DNA from: Ruminococcus sp. YE71
Lineage (GTDB): Bacteria > Bacillota > Clostridia > Oscillospirales > Ruminococcaceae
NCBI RefSeq assembly: GCF_900119155.1
Contig: NZ_FPIR01000012.1
Coordinates: forward strand, 62,001 to 126,000
DNA length: 64,000 nt
Direction: 5' to 3'
In this document: one piece after another, positions 1-8,420 of the stretch
How positions within the stretch are numbered: position 1 is the first letter of the stretch
Layout: each line of letters begins with the position of its first letter
The notes under the pieces: generated by a model
What the model saw: the letters and a program-made list of their open reading frames with translations, nothing else
Databases searched by the model: none
Told to the model about the DNA's origin: nothing
Translations under genes and position numbers: made by a program

Positions 1-67
1 CCGAGCGTTCGTGTTCTTCCTTCGTCACTTCCGAGCAGGCTCTTTCAAATCTTTCGGTGTCTATCAT
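1..67 (-). CDS. 5' end of an unidentified protein (partial)
   Basis: An ATG at 65-67 read on the minus strand opens a frame with no stop through the window edge. Only about 22 residues are visible, beginning MIDTERFERACSE and rich in charged residues. I cannot name a family from this. It lies directly downstream of the foldase gene on the same strand, separated by a terminator hairpin, and no room for a promoter is left between the hairpin and the start codon. The ribosome binding site is weak (GGGACAAAG). Confidence 0.45.
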   Translation of the reverse strand, partial: MIDTERFERACSEVTKEEHERS

Positions 68-80
68 TTTCTTTGTCCCA

Positions 81-112
81 TAAAAATACCCGAATAAGCG
101 GCTTATTCGGGT
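81..112 (-). terminator. intrinsic terminator after the foldase lipoprotein gene
   Basis: A 12-bp perfect inverted repeat (ACCCGAATAAGC at 88-99 and its complement at 101-112) is followed on the minus strand by a T-rich tract at 81-87. It sits 11 bases beyond the stop codon of the minus-strand foldase gene. Confidence 0.85.
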
Positions 113-122
113 ACTTGTGTTA

Positions 123-1367
123 TCAGGTTATGCTGTTGATGTCCAGCTTGTTGTAGTAGTCGGAGTACTTGACGTCCATCTTCTCCATGGTGTCGATGTA
201 CAGCTTCTCGATGTTGGGGGTATCGTACTCGATTATCATCGAGTCGATGTTCTCCTCAACGTAATCCATGTCGATGGGCATTCTCTTGATGATGAACCAG
301 CCGTAGCTCGAATTCTCAACAAGCGAGCTTACCTCGCCCTCTTTAAGTGCGAAGGACGCGTCGAGGAATTCCTGAACGAAGCTGGTGTTGTGGTTCATGT
401 AGTAGCCCTGAGTGTTGGACTCCATACCCGGATCCCAGCCGTATTCGCTGAGCATCTTCTCAAAGTCCTCACCCTTCTGGATCTTTGCGAGAACATCGTC
501 TGCGAGCTTCTTGGTCTGCTCCTTGACCTTGTTCTTCTCATCCTCGCTGAGCGCCTCGTAAGCGGAGGACTTAGCCTGATACTTGCCGTTGAGGTCGTAG
601 GTGTCGAACGCCGAAGAAACGCTTTCGTCGGTTATCTCTGCCTTGCAGCAGTAGGGGATGAGTATGGAACGTACACAGGCGTACTGTTCGGGGTCCTGAA
701 CGATGGTCCTGAACTCTTCCTTGCCTGTAGCGAACTTGCCTTCGTTGGTGAACAGCTGATCCTCTGCCTTGACATAAAGAGACGCAAGCGCGATCCTGTT
801 GCGGAACACCTCGTCGGTCATGTAAGCGGAAGCCAGCGCCTCTGCGAATTTCTCATCGCTGCCTGCGTTGGACTTGTAGGAGTTGTAGGATTCCTCGTTG
901 GCGGCGTTGTCCTCGTCAGTGAGGGTGATGCCGTTATCCGCGCAGACCTTGTATGTAACGTAGTCCTGCTTGATGTTGTTTATCACGCGCTCCATCAGGG
1001 TCTTGAAGCCGTCCTCGGTAGCGGCGAGGCTTTCGAGGGAAGTGCCGTATGTCTGGCTCAGCTGCTGAACAGCGGTGAAGTAATAGTATCTGAATTCGTC
1101 GAAGCTGACATCTCTGCCGTCAACGGTCAGCATCACGAGGTCGGTGGTATCGACCTTCTCGCCGTCGATGGTGAGGGAAGCCGTGGGAACGTTCTGGGCG
1201 TCGGCAGTGCTCTCGGCAGCAGACTCAGCCTTGCTTTCGGACGAGGTCGTCGCGCCGCTTCCCGAAGATGTGGACGAGGAGTCCTTGCTGTCGCTCTTGG
1301 AGCAGCCGCAGAAAGCCGAAGCAGTGATTACGAGCGCCGCAAAGAGCGCAGTGAACTTCTTTATCAT
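123..1367 (-). CDS. parvulin-type peptidyl-prolyl isomerase lipoprotein (SurA/PrsA-like foldase)
   Basis: This 414-residue secreted foldase is expected to help exported proteins fold at the outer face of the membrane. It begins with a hydrophobic signal segment ending at Cys22 (the sequence before it, AFCG, is an atypical lipobox), followed by a Ser/Ala/Glu-rich linker to about residue 60. A SurA_N-like helical region follows. A parvulin (rotamase) domain spans roughly residues 230-365; its second half, with GYYMNHNTSFV, LKEGEVSSLV and YGWFIIKRM, is typical of PpiC-type domains. The start is ATG at 1367 with GGAT upstream. A TATAAT (1408-1413, minus) upstream has no clear -35. The gene is divergent from the cyclophilin lipoprotein gene. 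The assignment to the family is firm; its clients are unknown. Confidence 0.88.
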   Translation of the reverse strand: MIKKFTALFAALVITASAFCGCSKSDSKDSSSTSSGSGATTSSESKAESAAESTADAQNVPTASLTIDGEKVDTTDLVMLTVDGRDVSFDEFRYYYFTAVQQLSQTYGTSLESLAATEDGFKTLMERVINNIKQDYVTYKVCADNGITLTDEDNAANEESYNSYKSNAGSDEKFAEALASAYMTDEVFRNRIALASLYVKAEDQLFTNEGKFATGKEEFRTIVQDPEQYACVRSILIPYCCKAEITDESVSSAFDTYDLNGKYQAKSSAYEALSEDEKNKVKEQTKKLADDVLAKIQKGEDFEKMLSEYGWDPGMESNTQGYYMNHNTSFVQEFLDASFALKEGEVSSLVENSSYGWFIIKRMPIDMDYVEENIDSMIIEYDTPNIEKLYIDTMEKMDVKYSDYYNKLDINSIT

Positions 1368-1491
1368 ATCCTGAATATCCTTTCGGTTTTAAATAATCAT
1401 AGTACTCATTATATTTTATTAATGTGTTTATTTAATGACGATAATCTGAATTTTTTAATCCTGCGGCGTATCTGCGTTATTTCCGCGGTGC

Positions 1492-1520
1492 TTGACAATT
1501 CTTTTGGTGTGTGATATAAT
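1492..1520 (+). promoter_or_regulatory. sigma-A promoter of the cyclophilin lipoprotein gene
   Basis: A consensus -35 TTGACA (1492-1497) and -10 TATAAT (1515-1520) are separated by exactly 17 bp, with a TGA extension before the -10. The start codon follows 46 bases later behind GAAAGGTG. Confidence 0.93.
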
Positions 1521-1565
1521 AAGTCTTACCGAAAAATTATTATTTTTTTTGAAAGGTGAAAAAGT

Positions 1566-2279
1566 ATGAAACTGTTAAGACGTATAACATTACTCACGAC
1601 AGCTGCGGCTGTGATCTGCGCTGTTATGTCGGGCTGTGCCGACAAGAATCAGAAGGCTCATTCTGCCGACGAGGATAACTCGGGTTCAAGCTCGAAGTTC
1701 GAGTTCAGCAGCGAGGGCGGCGAAGATGAGAGCGGAGTCATCACTCAGGTAGACGGCGAGGTTCAGAGCGTGAAGTGTCAGTTCGACATCACCATCGACG
1801 GCGAGTCGGTGGGCAGCTTCGTGATAACCACCCACCCCGAGTATGCCCCGATAACCTGTCAGAATTTCCAGAAGCTCGTCGAGTCGGGATTCTATGACGG
1901 TCTGACCTTCCACCGCGTCATCGACGGCTTCATGGCGCAGGGCGGCGACCCCGAGGGCACAGGTATGGGCGGTTCTGACCGCAACATCAAGGGCGAATTT
2001 GCTGCAAACGGCGTCGAGAACGGTCTCAGCCACACCCGCGGCGTTGTGTCTATGGCAAGAGGCGGCTACGACATGGACAGTGCGTCCAGCCAGTTCTTCA
2101 TCTGCTATGACGACTGTTCGGGTTCTCTCGACGGTATGTACGCGGCATTCGGTGAGGTCACCGAGGGCATGGAGGTAGTTGACAAGTTCCTCGATGTAGA
2201 GCGCGTTACGGGTTCTGACGGCTATCCGTCTTCGCCCACAAAGCCTATCGTGATAACTAAGGCTACTGTCATTGATTGA
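1566..2279 (+). CDS. cyclophilin-type peptidyl-prolyl cis-trans isomerase lipoprotein
   Basis: A 237-residue lipoprotein. The signal peptide ends in the lipobox MSGC (Cys24), then a Ser/Glu-rich linker leads to a complete cyclophilin domain from about residue 75. Hallmarks are FHRVIDGFMAQGGDP (catalytic Arg in FHRV), the glycine loop GTGMGG, and SQFFICYDD. The enzyme would catalyse prolyl isomerisation of proteins outside the membrane. It has its own perfect promoter and terminator, so it is probably monocistronic. It faces a parvulin lipoprotein across a 198-bp divergent intergenic region, so two unrelated foldase families are encoded back to back. Confidence 0.93.
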   Translation: MKLLRRITLLTTAAAVICAVMSGCADKNQKAHSADEDNSGSSSKFEFSSEGGEDESGVITQVDGEVQSVKCQFDITIDGESVGSFVITTHPEYAPITCQNFQKLVESGFYDGLTFHRVIDGFMAQGGDPEGTGMGGSDRNIKGEFAANGVENGLSHTRGVVSMARGGYDMDSASSQFFICYDDCSGSLDGMYAAFGEVTEGMEVVDKFLDVERVTGSDGYPSSPTKPIVITKATVID

Positions 2280-2289
2280 TAACAACAAC

Positions 2290-2319
2290 GGGAGCGGTAT
2301 GTGCCGCTCTCGATTTTTT
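2290..2319 (+). terminator. intrinsic terminator after the cyclophilin gene
   Basis: The stem GAGCGG/CCGCTC (2292-2297 and 2304-2309) is followed by a run of six T at 2314-2319. It lies between the cyclophilin stop codon and the birA ribosome binding site. Confidence 0.85.
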
Positions 2320-2334
2320 AGGGGAAGTGAATTT

Positions 2335-3114
2335 ATGCCGAAAGAGTTTGACGCGGAGCGGATACGTACACTCGCTGCCGAGATGGGCTGTGGCTACGAT
2401 ATCGATGTCATCTGCGAGACCGACTCGACCAACAATGTGCTCAAAAAGCTCGCGGCGGAGACCGACAGGGACGGGTATCTGCTCATAGCACGCCGCCAGA
2501 CCGCAGGCAGGGGAAGGCTCGGCAGGAGCTTTTTCTCGCCCGACAGCGGCGTGTATATGTCAGTGCTGATACGTCCGAAAACGCCCCCCGAGCAGTCGCT
2601 TTTCTTCACGACGGCGGCTGCGGTGGCGGTCTGCCGCGCTGTCGAAAAGACTACCGACCTGACCGCGAAGATAAAGTGGGTAAACGACGTTTATGTGGGT
2701 GACCGCAAGGTCTGCGGCATCCTCTGCGAGAGCGCCATCGAACACGGGCTGACGGAATGGACGGTGGCAGGCATCGGCGTGAACCTTGCGCATCCGAAGG
2801 GCGGTTTCCCGCCAGAGATCGCCGACAGGGCAGGTGCACTATACGACGGCGAAGCCCCCGAAGGCTTCGAGGAGCGCTTCGCGGCGGCACTGGCGGCGGA
2901 GCTTTTTAAGCTCTATTCCGACGGAAATTTCACCGATGTCAGCGAGTACCGCGAACGCTCGATGCTTATCGGAAGGGAGCTGACCGCCGTGACCGCTCAG
3001 GGTGAATATCCCTGCCGCGCAGTCGGTATCGACGACTCGGCGGCGCTGCTCATCGAGCTTCCCGACGGCAGCCGCGGAAGGCTCTGTTCGGGCGAGGTCA
3101 GCATACGGCTCTGA
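2335..3114 (+). CDS. birA: biotin--[biotin carboxyl-carrier protein] ligase, without DNA-binding domain
   Basis: A 259-residue ligase that forms biotinyl-AMP and transfers biotin to carboxylase carrier domains in the cytoplasm. The biotin/ATP-binding loop TAGRGRLGR is at about residues 56-64, and KWVNDVYV at 114-121 precedes a second conserved Lys and GIL. A short C-terminal SH3-like domain follows. The N-terminal helix-turn-helix of bifunctional BirA repressors is missing, so it should not act as the biotin repressor. The start is placed at ATG 2335 because GGGGAAGTG precedes it; an earlier in-frame ATG at 2272 would overlap the upstream gene and run through its terminator. A possible substrate system is the decarboxylase whose oadG/oadB-like subunits lie near 50.3-52.1 kb. 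Confidence 0.92.
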   Translation: MPKEFDAERIRTLAAEMGCGYDIDVICETDSTNNVLKKLAAETDRDGYLLIARRQTAGRGRLGRSFFSPDSGVYMSVLIRPKTPPEQSLFFTTAAAVAVCRAVEKTTDLTAKIKWVNDVYVGDRKVCGILCESAIEHGLTEWTVAGIGVNLAHPKGGFPPEIADRAGALYDGEAPEGFEERFAAALAAELFKLYSDGNFTDVSEYRERSMLIGRELTAVTAQGEYPCRAVGIDDSAALLIELPDGSRGRLCSGEVSIRL

Positions 3115-3171
3115 CCCGAACAGACGTTCGGAATTGTATGTTAATTCTTTCTGAATTAATGGCGCAGGGTG

Positions 3172-3200
3172 TTGAAATCAGAGGGGTTGTATGGTATAAT
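3172..3200 (+). promoter_or_regulatory. promoter of recJ
   Basis: -35 TTGAAA (3172-3177), 17-bp spacer, -10 TATAAT (3195-3200). It is 49 bases from the recJ start. A 6-bp hairpin at 3116-3131 between birA and this promoter could be a weak birA terminator. Confidence 0.85.
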
Positions 3201-3248
3201 CTTCTATATATACATTTTTGAAAATGAGTTAGGAACGGATAAGAAATA

Positions 3249-5285
3249 ATGAAAAAATGGATAGTAAACAAGCCCGATGAAGCCCTCGTCAGAGACTTCG
3301 CAAAACGGTGCGACCTCAGCCCGCTGGCACTCAGACTGCTGACGGCGAGGGGGTTCTGCGATTTTCAGCAGGTCGCGGATTTTTTCAGCACCGACGGTCT
3401 TGAAGACCCTTTCATCATCGCGGATATGAAAAAGGCTGCCGACACCGTCAACGAGTACATAGATTCCTACAGGAAGATATGCATCTACGGCGACTACGAC
3501 TGCGACGGCATTACTTCGACGGCTATACTTTACAGCTATCTGCTCAGCATGGGCGCGAACGTTACCTGCTTTATCAACGAACGTGCCGACGGCTACGGTA
3601 TGTGCATCGACAATATCCGCAAGCTGCACGATGACGGCGTTGAACTCATCGTGACGGTGGATAACGGCATCTCCTGCGTTGAGGAAGCGGAGGAGATATA
3701 CGCTCTCGGCATGAAGCTGGTTATCACCGACCACCATCAGCCGCCCGAGACACTGCCGAGGTGCGAAGCCTGCGTAGACCCCCACCGTCAGGACTGTCCG
3801 TCCACCTACAAAGACCTTGCGGGCGTTGGAGTCGCGCTGAAACTCTGCGCAGCCCTCGACGGCGGCGATTATGAAGCGATAATCGAACAGTATTCGGATA
3901 TATGCGCCATCGGAACGGTCGCTGACCTGGTGCCGCTGACGGGCGAGAACAGGGTCCTTGTGCGCAAGGGTCTTTTGTATCTTGCGAATACCGAGAACCA
4001 CGCGCTATCCGAGCTCATCGAACGCTCGGGGACAAAGCGCGACAAGATAAATTCGGGGATGCTCGGCTTTCAGATAGGGCCGAGGATAAACGCGGCGGGA
4101 CGTTTCGCGTCGCCGATGATAGCCCTGAACGCTCTGCTGTCGGAGGACCCCGACGAATCGGCAGAGCTCGTTGAACAGCTGGTGAGCCTGAACGAACAGC
4201 GCAGGCAGACCGAAGCCGAGATATACGCCGAGATATGCAGCACCATCGACTCGCAGCCCGAACTGCTCGACAGCAGGGTGCTGATAATAACGGGAAAGAA
4301 CTGGCATCACGGCGTTATCGGTATCGTGTCGTCGAGGGTGCTGGAGCGCTACGGAAAGCCGAACGTCATCCTGTCCGTGGACGACGAGGGCAACGCAAGG
4401 GGCAGCGCGAGAAGCCTCAAGGGCTTCAATATCCACAGCTGCTTCACCTACGCGCACGCGGTGCTGGAAAAGTACGGCGGCCACGAATGCGCAGGCGGTC
4501 TCTCGCTCAAGGAAGAGGATATTCCCGAGTTCAGACGGCTGGTGGCGGAGTACGCTTCGCAGGTGAAGCAGATGCCATGTGCGCTGACCGAGTGCGATAT
4601 GGTGCTGGGCAGGGAGGATATGAACATCGAAGCCATACGCTCCCTTGACGCGTTGCAGCCCTTCGGCGTCGGCAATCCCGCGCCCGTGTTCCTGCTGCCC
4701 GACTGCACCGTGAACGCGGTCTATCCGCTGTCGGGAGGAAAGCACACGAAGCTCATGATAACCTATCAGGGCGTCAGGGCGGAAGCGCTGATATTCTCGA
4801 AGCCCCCCGACGAGCTTTTCTGCTCGCAGGGTGCGCACGTCGATATCGCGGCGAGCGTGGAGGTCAACGAGTTCGGCGGCAGGGAAACGCTGTCGGTCAA
4901 GGTCAAGGACATCATTCCACACGGGATGGACACAAACAGATACATCGCTGCAAAGGACTGCTGCGAACAGCTCATGAGCGGGGCAAAGTTTCCTCAGAAC
5001 TTGCTCCGGAGGATGATACCGCAGAGAAACGATATGGCAGTTGTGTACAAGCAGCTGACGGGTCTCGGCGAGATGAATATAGACGACCTCTTTATGAGGA
5101 TGAATTCTCCGCAGATAAATTACTGTAAGCTGAAACTGACGGTGAACGTATTCTGCGAAGCGGGACTGGCGGAGTTCTCTCCGTCGTCGGGAAAGATAAA
5201 ACTGCTGCCTGTCAAGGGAAAGGCAGACTTGCAGCAGACGAGGACGATGAGGTATCTCGGAAGCCTTCTCGAAGAGAACGGCTGA
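3249..5285 (+). CDS. recJ: single-stranded-DNA-specific 5'-3' exonuclease RecJ
   Basis: A 678-residue DHH-superfamily nuclease that resects single-stranded 5' ends in recombination and base-excision repair. Motif I reads DYDCDG (residues 82-87), a second Asp lies in VTVDNG, and the DHH motif itself is at 161-163 in ITDHH. A DHHA1 nucleic-acid-binding domain follows (GGHECAGGLSL), and then an OB-like region and a C-terminal extension of about 100 residues. The length is somewhat above the roughly 570 residues of proteobacterial RecJ, as is common in Firmicutes. It has its own promoter. Translation likely starts at ATG 3249 behind AGGA. Confidence 0.93.
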   Translation: MKKWIVNKPDEALVRDFAKRCDLSPLALRLLTARGFCDFQQVADFFSTDGLEDPFIIADMKKAADTVNEYIDSYRKICIYGDYDCDGITSTAILYSYLLSMGANVTCFINERADGYGMCIDNIRKLHDDGVELIVTVDNGISCVEEAEEIYALGMKLVITDHHQPPETLPRCEACVDPHRQDCPSTYKDLAGVGVALKLCAALDGGDYEAIIEQYSDICAIGTVADLVPLTGENRVLVRKGLLYLANTENHALSELIERSGTKRDKINSGMLGFQIGPRINAAGRFASPMIALNALLSEDPDESAELVEQLVSLNEQRRQTEAEIYAEICSTIDSQPELLDSRVLIITGKNWHHGVIGIVSSRVLERYGKPNVILSVDDEGNARGSARSLKGFNIHSCFTYAHAVLEKYGGHECAGGLSLKEEDIPEFRRLVAEYASQVKQMPCALTECDMVLGREDMNIEAIRSLDALQPFGVGNPAPVFLLPDCTVNAVYPLSGGKHTKLMITYQGVRAEALIFSKPPDELFCSQGAHVDIAASVEVNEFGGRETLSVKVKDIIPHGMDTNRYIAAKDCCEQLMSGAKFPQNLLRRMIPQRNDMAVVYKQLTGLGEMNIDDLFMRMNSPQINYCKLKLTVNVFCEAGLAEFSPSSGKIKLLPVKGKADLQQTRTMRYLGSLLEENG

Positions 5286-5404
5286 TGAGTTATGAATAAA
5301 GGCATATAAGAAGTAGGATAGGAAAAGTACGGTCAACAGCTCTGACGGGGGAGCGCGCGCCTCATGCGGCTTTCGTCGGGCTTTGAAAAGGAGGGTTTGT
5401 TTTT

Positions 5405-7702
5405 ATGGAGGAAAAGGGTAAGGAAAAAAACGTTTCGGCTGAAAAGACGGTCACACCGCCGCTTGTGCCGCAGACTATCCCAGAAAAGGATGTCGAGAAC
5501 GACTATCTTGCGGGCACGGACGAGATAATCACGTTCGACGCTCTGCTGAGAAAGATACTCGACAGCGAAAAGCAGTACGATCTCGATAAGATCGTCAAGG
5601 CATATGAGCTTGCCGAACACTATCATCACGATCAGAAGCGTGAGAGCGGCGAGCCGTATATCACTCATCCCCTTTCGGTAGCGTATATCCTGCTGGAGCT
5701 CGGCATGGATACCGATACCGTCTGTGCCGCCCTGCTGCACGATGTGGTCGAGGATACCGACTGCACCCTCGACGAGCTGAAAAAACAGTTCGGCAGCGAT
5801 GTGGCTATGCTCGTGAACGGCGTTACAAAGCTGGGAAAGGTCGAGATCTTTACCAAGGAAGAGCAGAAGGCGGAGAACATCCGCAAGATACTCATCTCCA
5901 TGAGCGAGGACATCAGAGTCATCATCATCAAGCTCTCCGACCGTCTCCATAATATGCGCACCCTCAAATACTGCCGCGAGGAAAAGCGCCGCACAATCGC
6001 GCACGAGACGATGAACATCTACGCGCCGATAGCCCGAAGGCTCGGTATCAGCTCCATCAAGGACGAGATGGAGGATCTGGCGTTCTTCTACCTCGACCCC
6101 TACGCTTACATGGAGATCGAGGAGCAGATGAAGCTCCGCCGCGCCGACCGCGAACTTCTGGTGGAGACCATAAAGACCAAGATACACGACCGCCTAGAAC
6201 GTGAGAACTTCACACCCATGCCGCAGATCGACGGAAGAGTCAAGTCCACCTACGGCATCTACAAAAAGACCTACAAGGAGGGCAAGGACATCGATCAGGT
6301 CTATGATCGCTACGCTGTCCGCATCATCGTGAACACGATCCCCGAGTGCTACAACGTCCTCGGTATCATCCACGATATGTTCCGCCCGATACCCAACCGC
6401 TTCAAGGACTATATCTCCACGCCGAAGCCGAACCTCTACCAGTCGCTGCACACCACAGTCATCGGACGCGAGGGCGTGCCCTTCGAGGTTCAGATCAGGA
6501 CGTGGGAGATGCACCGCATGGCTGAATACGGCATCGCGGCGCACTGGAAGTACAAGGAAGGCATAAAGACCAACTCCAAGGACGACAACCGCATCGCATG
6601 GGTCAGACAGATCATCGAGTCGCAGCAGGAGTCCAACGACGTCGAGGAGATCGTCAGGGCGATCAAGAACGACCTCGCTCCCGAGGATGTCTTCGCATTC
6701 ACCCCGAAGGGCGACATGATAACCCTTCCCGTCGGCGCGACGGTCATCGACTTCGCATATGCTATCCACACGCAGGTGGGACACAAGATGTGCGGAGCAA
6801 GGGCTGACAAGAAGATGGTCAGCTACGACTACCAGATCAAGACGGGCGAGATCATCGAGATCATCACCACGAATGTTGAGGGCCACGGCCCTTCGAGAAG
6901 CTGGCTGAACATCGCAAAGACCAACGAAGCCAAGTCCAAGATACGCTCCTGGTTCAAGAAGGAACGCCGCGAGGAGAACATCTTCGAGGGCAAGAACGCT
7001 CTTGAACGCGAGTTCAGAAAGCACGGCATCAGAGTTTCCGAGGAGGAGCTGGACGACTTCCTCAAGCTCGATATGAAGCGCCACAACTGCGACAATCTTG
7101 AGGACTTCTTCGCGGCGATAGGCTACGGCGGAGTCCAGCTGTCGAAGGTGATGCAGCGCCTTAAACTCGAATACGTAAAGCGCTGCGAGGAAAAGCCCGA
7201 GGTCACTCAGGAAGACATCAAGCCGAAGATGGTGAAGAGCAAGTCGGGCGTTATCGTGGACGGTATCGACGACTGCGTCGTGAAGTTTGCTCAGTGCTGC
7301 AATCCGCTGCCGGGGGACGAGATAATCGGTTTCATCACCCGCGGTCACGGCGTCTCGGTACACAAGACCGACTGTACCAACTACCTCAGCCAGTCGGCTG
7401 ACCCCGAACAGGCGAAGAGGTGGATACCCGTCCGCTGGGTGGAGATGAAGTCGGAATCCACCTACTTCAAGACCACTCTCGACATCATCGCGGTGGACAG
7501 GATAGGTCTGCTGGCTGACGTTTCGTCGGCACTTGCGATGATAAACATATACATCTACGAATCGAGCTCCCGCGAGCTGAAAAACGGCAACGCCATCCTG
7601 TCTATCACCATTAGCGTAGCAGGCATGGAACAGCTGAACAACGTCATCAACAAGCTCAAGAAGATAACTAACGTTATCTCGGTAGAGAGAAGCGGAAAAT
7701 AA
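5405..7702 (+). CDS. relA: bifunctional (p)ppGpp synthetase/hydrolase (RelA/SpoT family)
   Basis: A 765-residue long RSH protein controlling the stringent-response alarmone. An N-terminal extension of about 40 residues precedes the HD hydrolase domain, with conserved THP (residues 87-89) and the HDVVEDTD motif at 112-119. Then come the synthetase domain (KSTYGIYKK, RIIVN), a TGS domain (EDVFAFTPKGDMITLP), the helical and conserved-Cys region (CCNPLPGDEI) and a C-terminal ACT domain (DRIGLLADVSSAL). Both catalytic centres look intact, so it should both make and degrade (p)ppGpp. A strong AGGAGGG lies upstream. The 119-bp gap to recJ shows no obvious promoter. The apt gene that I recall as a frequent neighbour between recJ and relA in Firmicutes is not present. 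Confidence 0.95.
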   Translation: MEEKGKEKNVSAEKTVTPPLVPQTIPEKDVENDYLAGTDEIITFDALLRKILDSEKQYDLDKIVKAYELAEHYHHDQKRESGEPYITHPLSVAYILLELGMDTDTVCAALLHDVVEDTDCTLDELKKQFGSDVAMLVNGVTKLGKVEIFTKEEQKAENIRKILISMSEDIRVIIIKLSDRLHNMRTLKYCREEKRRTIAHETMNIYAPIARRLGISSIKDEMEDLAFFYLDPYAYMEIEEQMKLRRADRELLVETIKTKIHDRLERENFTPMPQIDGRVKSTYGIYKKTYKEGKDIDQVYDRYAVRIIVNTIPECYNVLGIIHDMFRPIPNRFKDYISTPKPNLYQSLHTTVIGREGVPFEVQIRTWEMHRMAEYGIAAHWKYKEGIKTNSKDDNRIAWVRQIIESQQESNDVEEIVRAIKNDLAPEDVFAFTPKGDMITLPVGATVIDFAYAIHTQVGHKMCGARADKKMVSYDYQIKTGEIIEIITTNVEGHGPSRSWLNIAKTNEAKSKIRSWFKKERREENIFEGKNALEREFRKHGIRVSEEELDDFLKLDMKRHNCDNLEDFFAAIGYGGVQLSKVMQRLKLEYVKRCEEKPEVTQEDIKPKMVKSKSGVIVDGIDDCVVKFAQCCNPLPGDEIIGFITRGHGVSVHKTDCTNYLSQSADPEQAKRWIPVRWVEMKSESTYFKTTLDIIAVDRIGLLADVSSALAMINIYIYESSSRELKNGNAILSITISVAGMEQLNNVINKLKKITNVISVERSGK

Positions 7703-7710
7703 AGATCGCA

Positions 7711-7742
7711 CAGGACTGTCTCTGACGGGCAGTCCTGTTTTT
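7711..7742 (+). terminator. intrinsic terminator after relA
   Basis: The 8-bp perfect stem CAGGACTG/CAGTCCTG (7711-7718 and 7730-7737) is followed by five T. Confidence 0.9.
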
Positions 7743-7786
7743 GGAATGGACGTTTGAACACGACCGATACCAAAGGAGGAATTTAC

Positions 7787-8419
7787 ATGGAACTTATAAA
7801 GCTCGACCCGCTCAGCGTCTGCGATACGAACAGCTACATAGTCGCTGCCGAATCGGGCAGCTGCGTGCTCATCGACGCGCCTGCCGATGCGGACTATATC
7901 TATAACGAGATCACAAAGCGCCATCTTGTGCTGAAAAAGATACTGCTCACTCACGGACATTTCGACCATGTGGGAGCGGTGGCTGACCTCGTTGACAAGA
8001 CGGGCTGCGAGGTCTATATTCACGAAGCCGACTACGCAAAGCTCGCACTGGGCGACGAGATGCTGGGCGAGTATTTCAGGGTGCGCGGATGTCGCACTTA
8101 CGGTATGGCGGAGACTGTGGCTGACGGCGACATCATCAAGCTCGATGAGCTGGAGTTCGATGTCGTGCATACTCCGGGGCACACCAGCGGTTCGGTATGC
8201 TACATCATTGGGGACGTGATGTTCTCGGGAGATACCCTCTTCTGCCGCAGCGTAGGCAGGACGGATCTGCCCGACGGCGACCCGAAAAAGCTCATGCAGT
8301 CGCTGAAAGTAATATGGGATCTGGGCGGCAATCTCAGGATACTCCCGGGTCACATGGACGAGACTTCCCTTGACGCCGAGCGCGTCTGCAATATCTATCT
8401 GAAACAGGCAGGTCGCTGA
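7787..8419 (+). CDS. metallo-beta-lactamase-fold hydrolase (glyoxalase II-like)
   Basis: A 210-residue cytoplasmic metallohydrolase. The zinc motif THGHFDH is at residues 55-61, a further ligand His lies in TPGHTSGS (about 132), and the bridging Asp is in FSGDTLF (about 149). The overall pattern, including GRTDLPDGD, is that of the YcbL/glyoxalase-II-like group often found between relA and hemZ in Clostridia. The substrate is not predictable; a hydroxyacyl-thioester hydrolase role is possible. The ATG at 7787 was chosen over an upstream in-frame ATG at 7754 because AAAGGAGGA sits 6 bases before it. Confidence 0.88.
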   Translation: MELIKLDPLSVCDTNSYIVAAESGSCVLIDAPADADYIYNEITKRHLVLKKILLTHGHFDHVGAVADLVDKTGCEVYIHEADYAKLALGDEMLGEYFRVRGCRTYGMAETVADGDIIKLDELEFDVVHTPGHTSGSVCYIIGDVMFSGDTLFCRSVGRTDLPDGDPKKLMQSLKVIWDLGGNLRILPGHMDETSLDAERVCNIYLKQAGR

Positions 8420-8420
8420 T

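Noticed and set aside
3116-3131. CCGAAC-AGAC-GTTCGG as a birA terminator
   Set aside because: Six base pairs and no T tract; too weak to list as a terminator.
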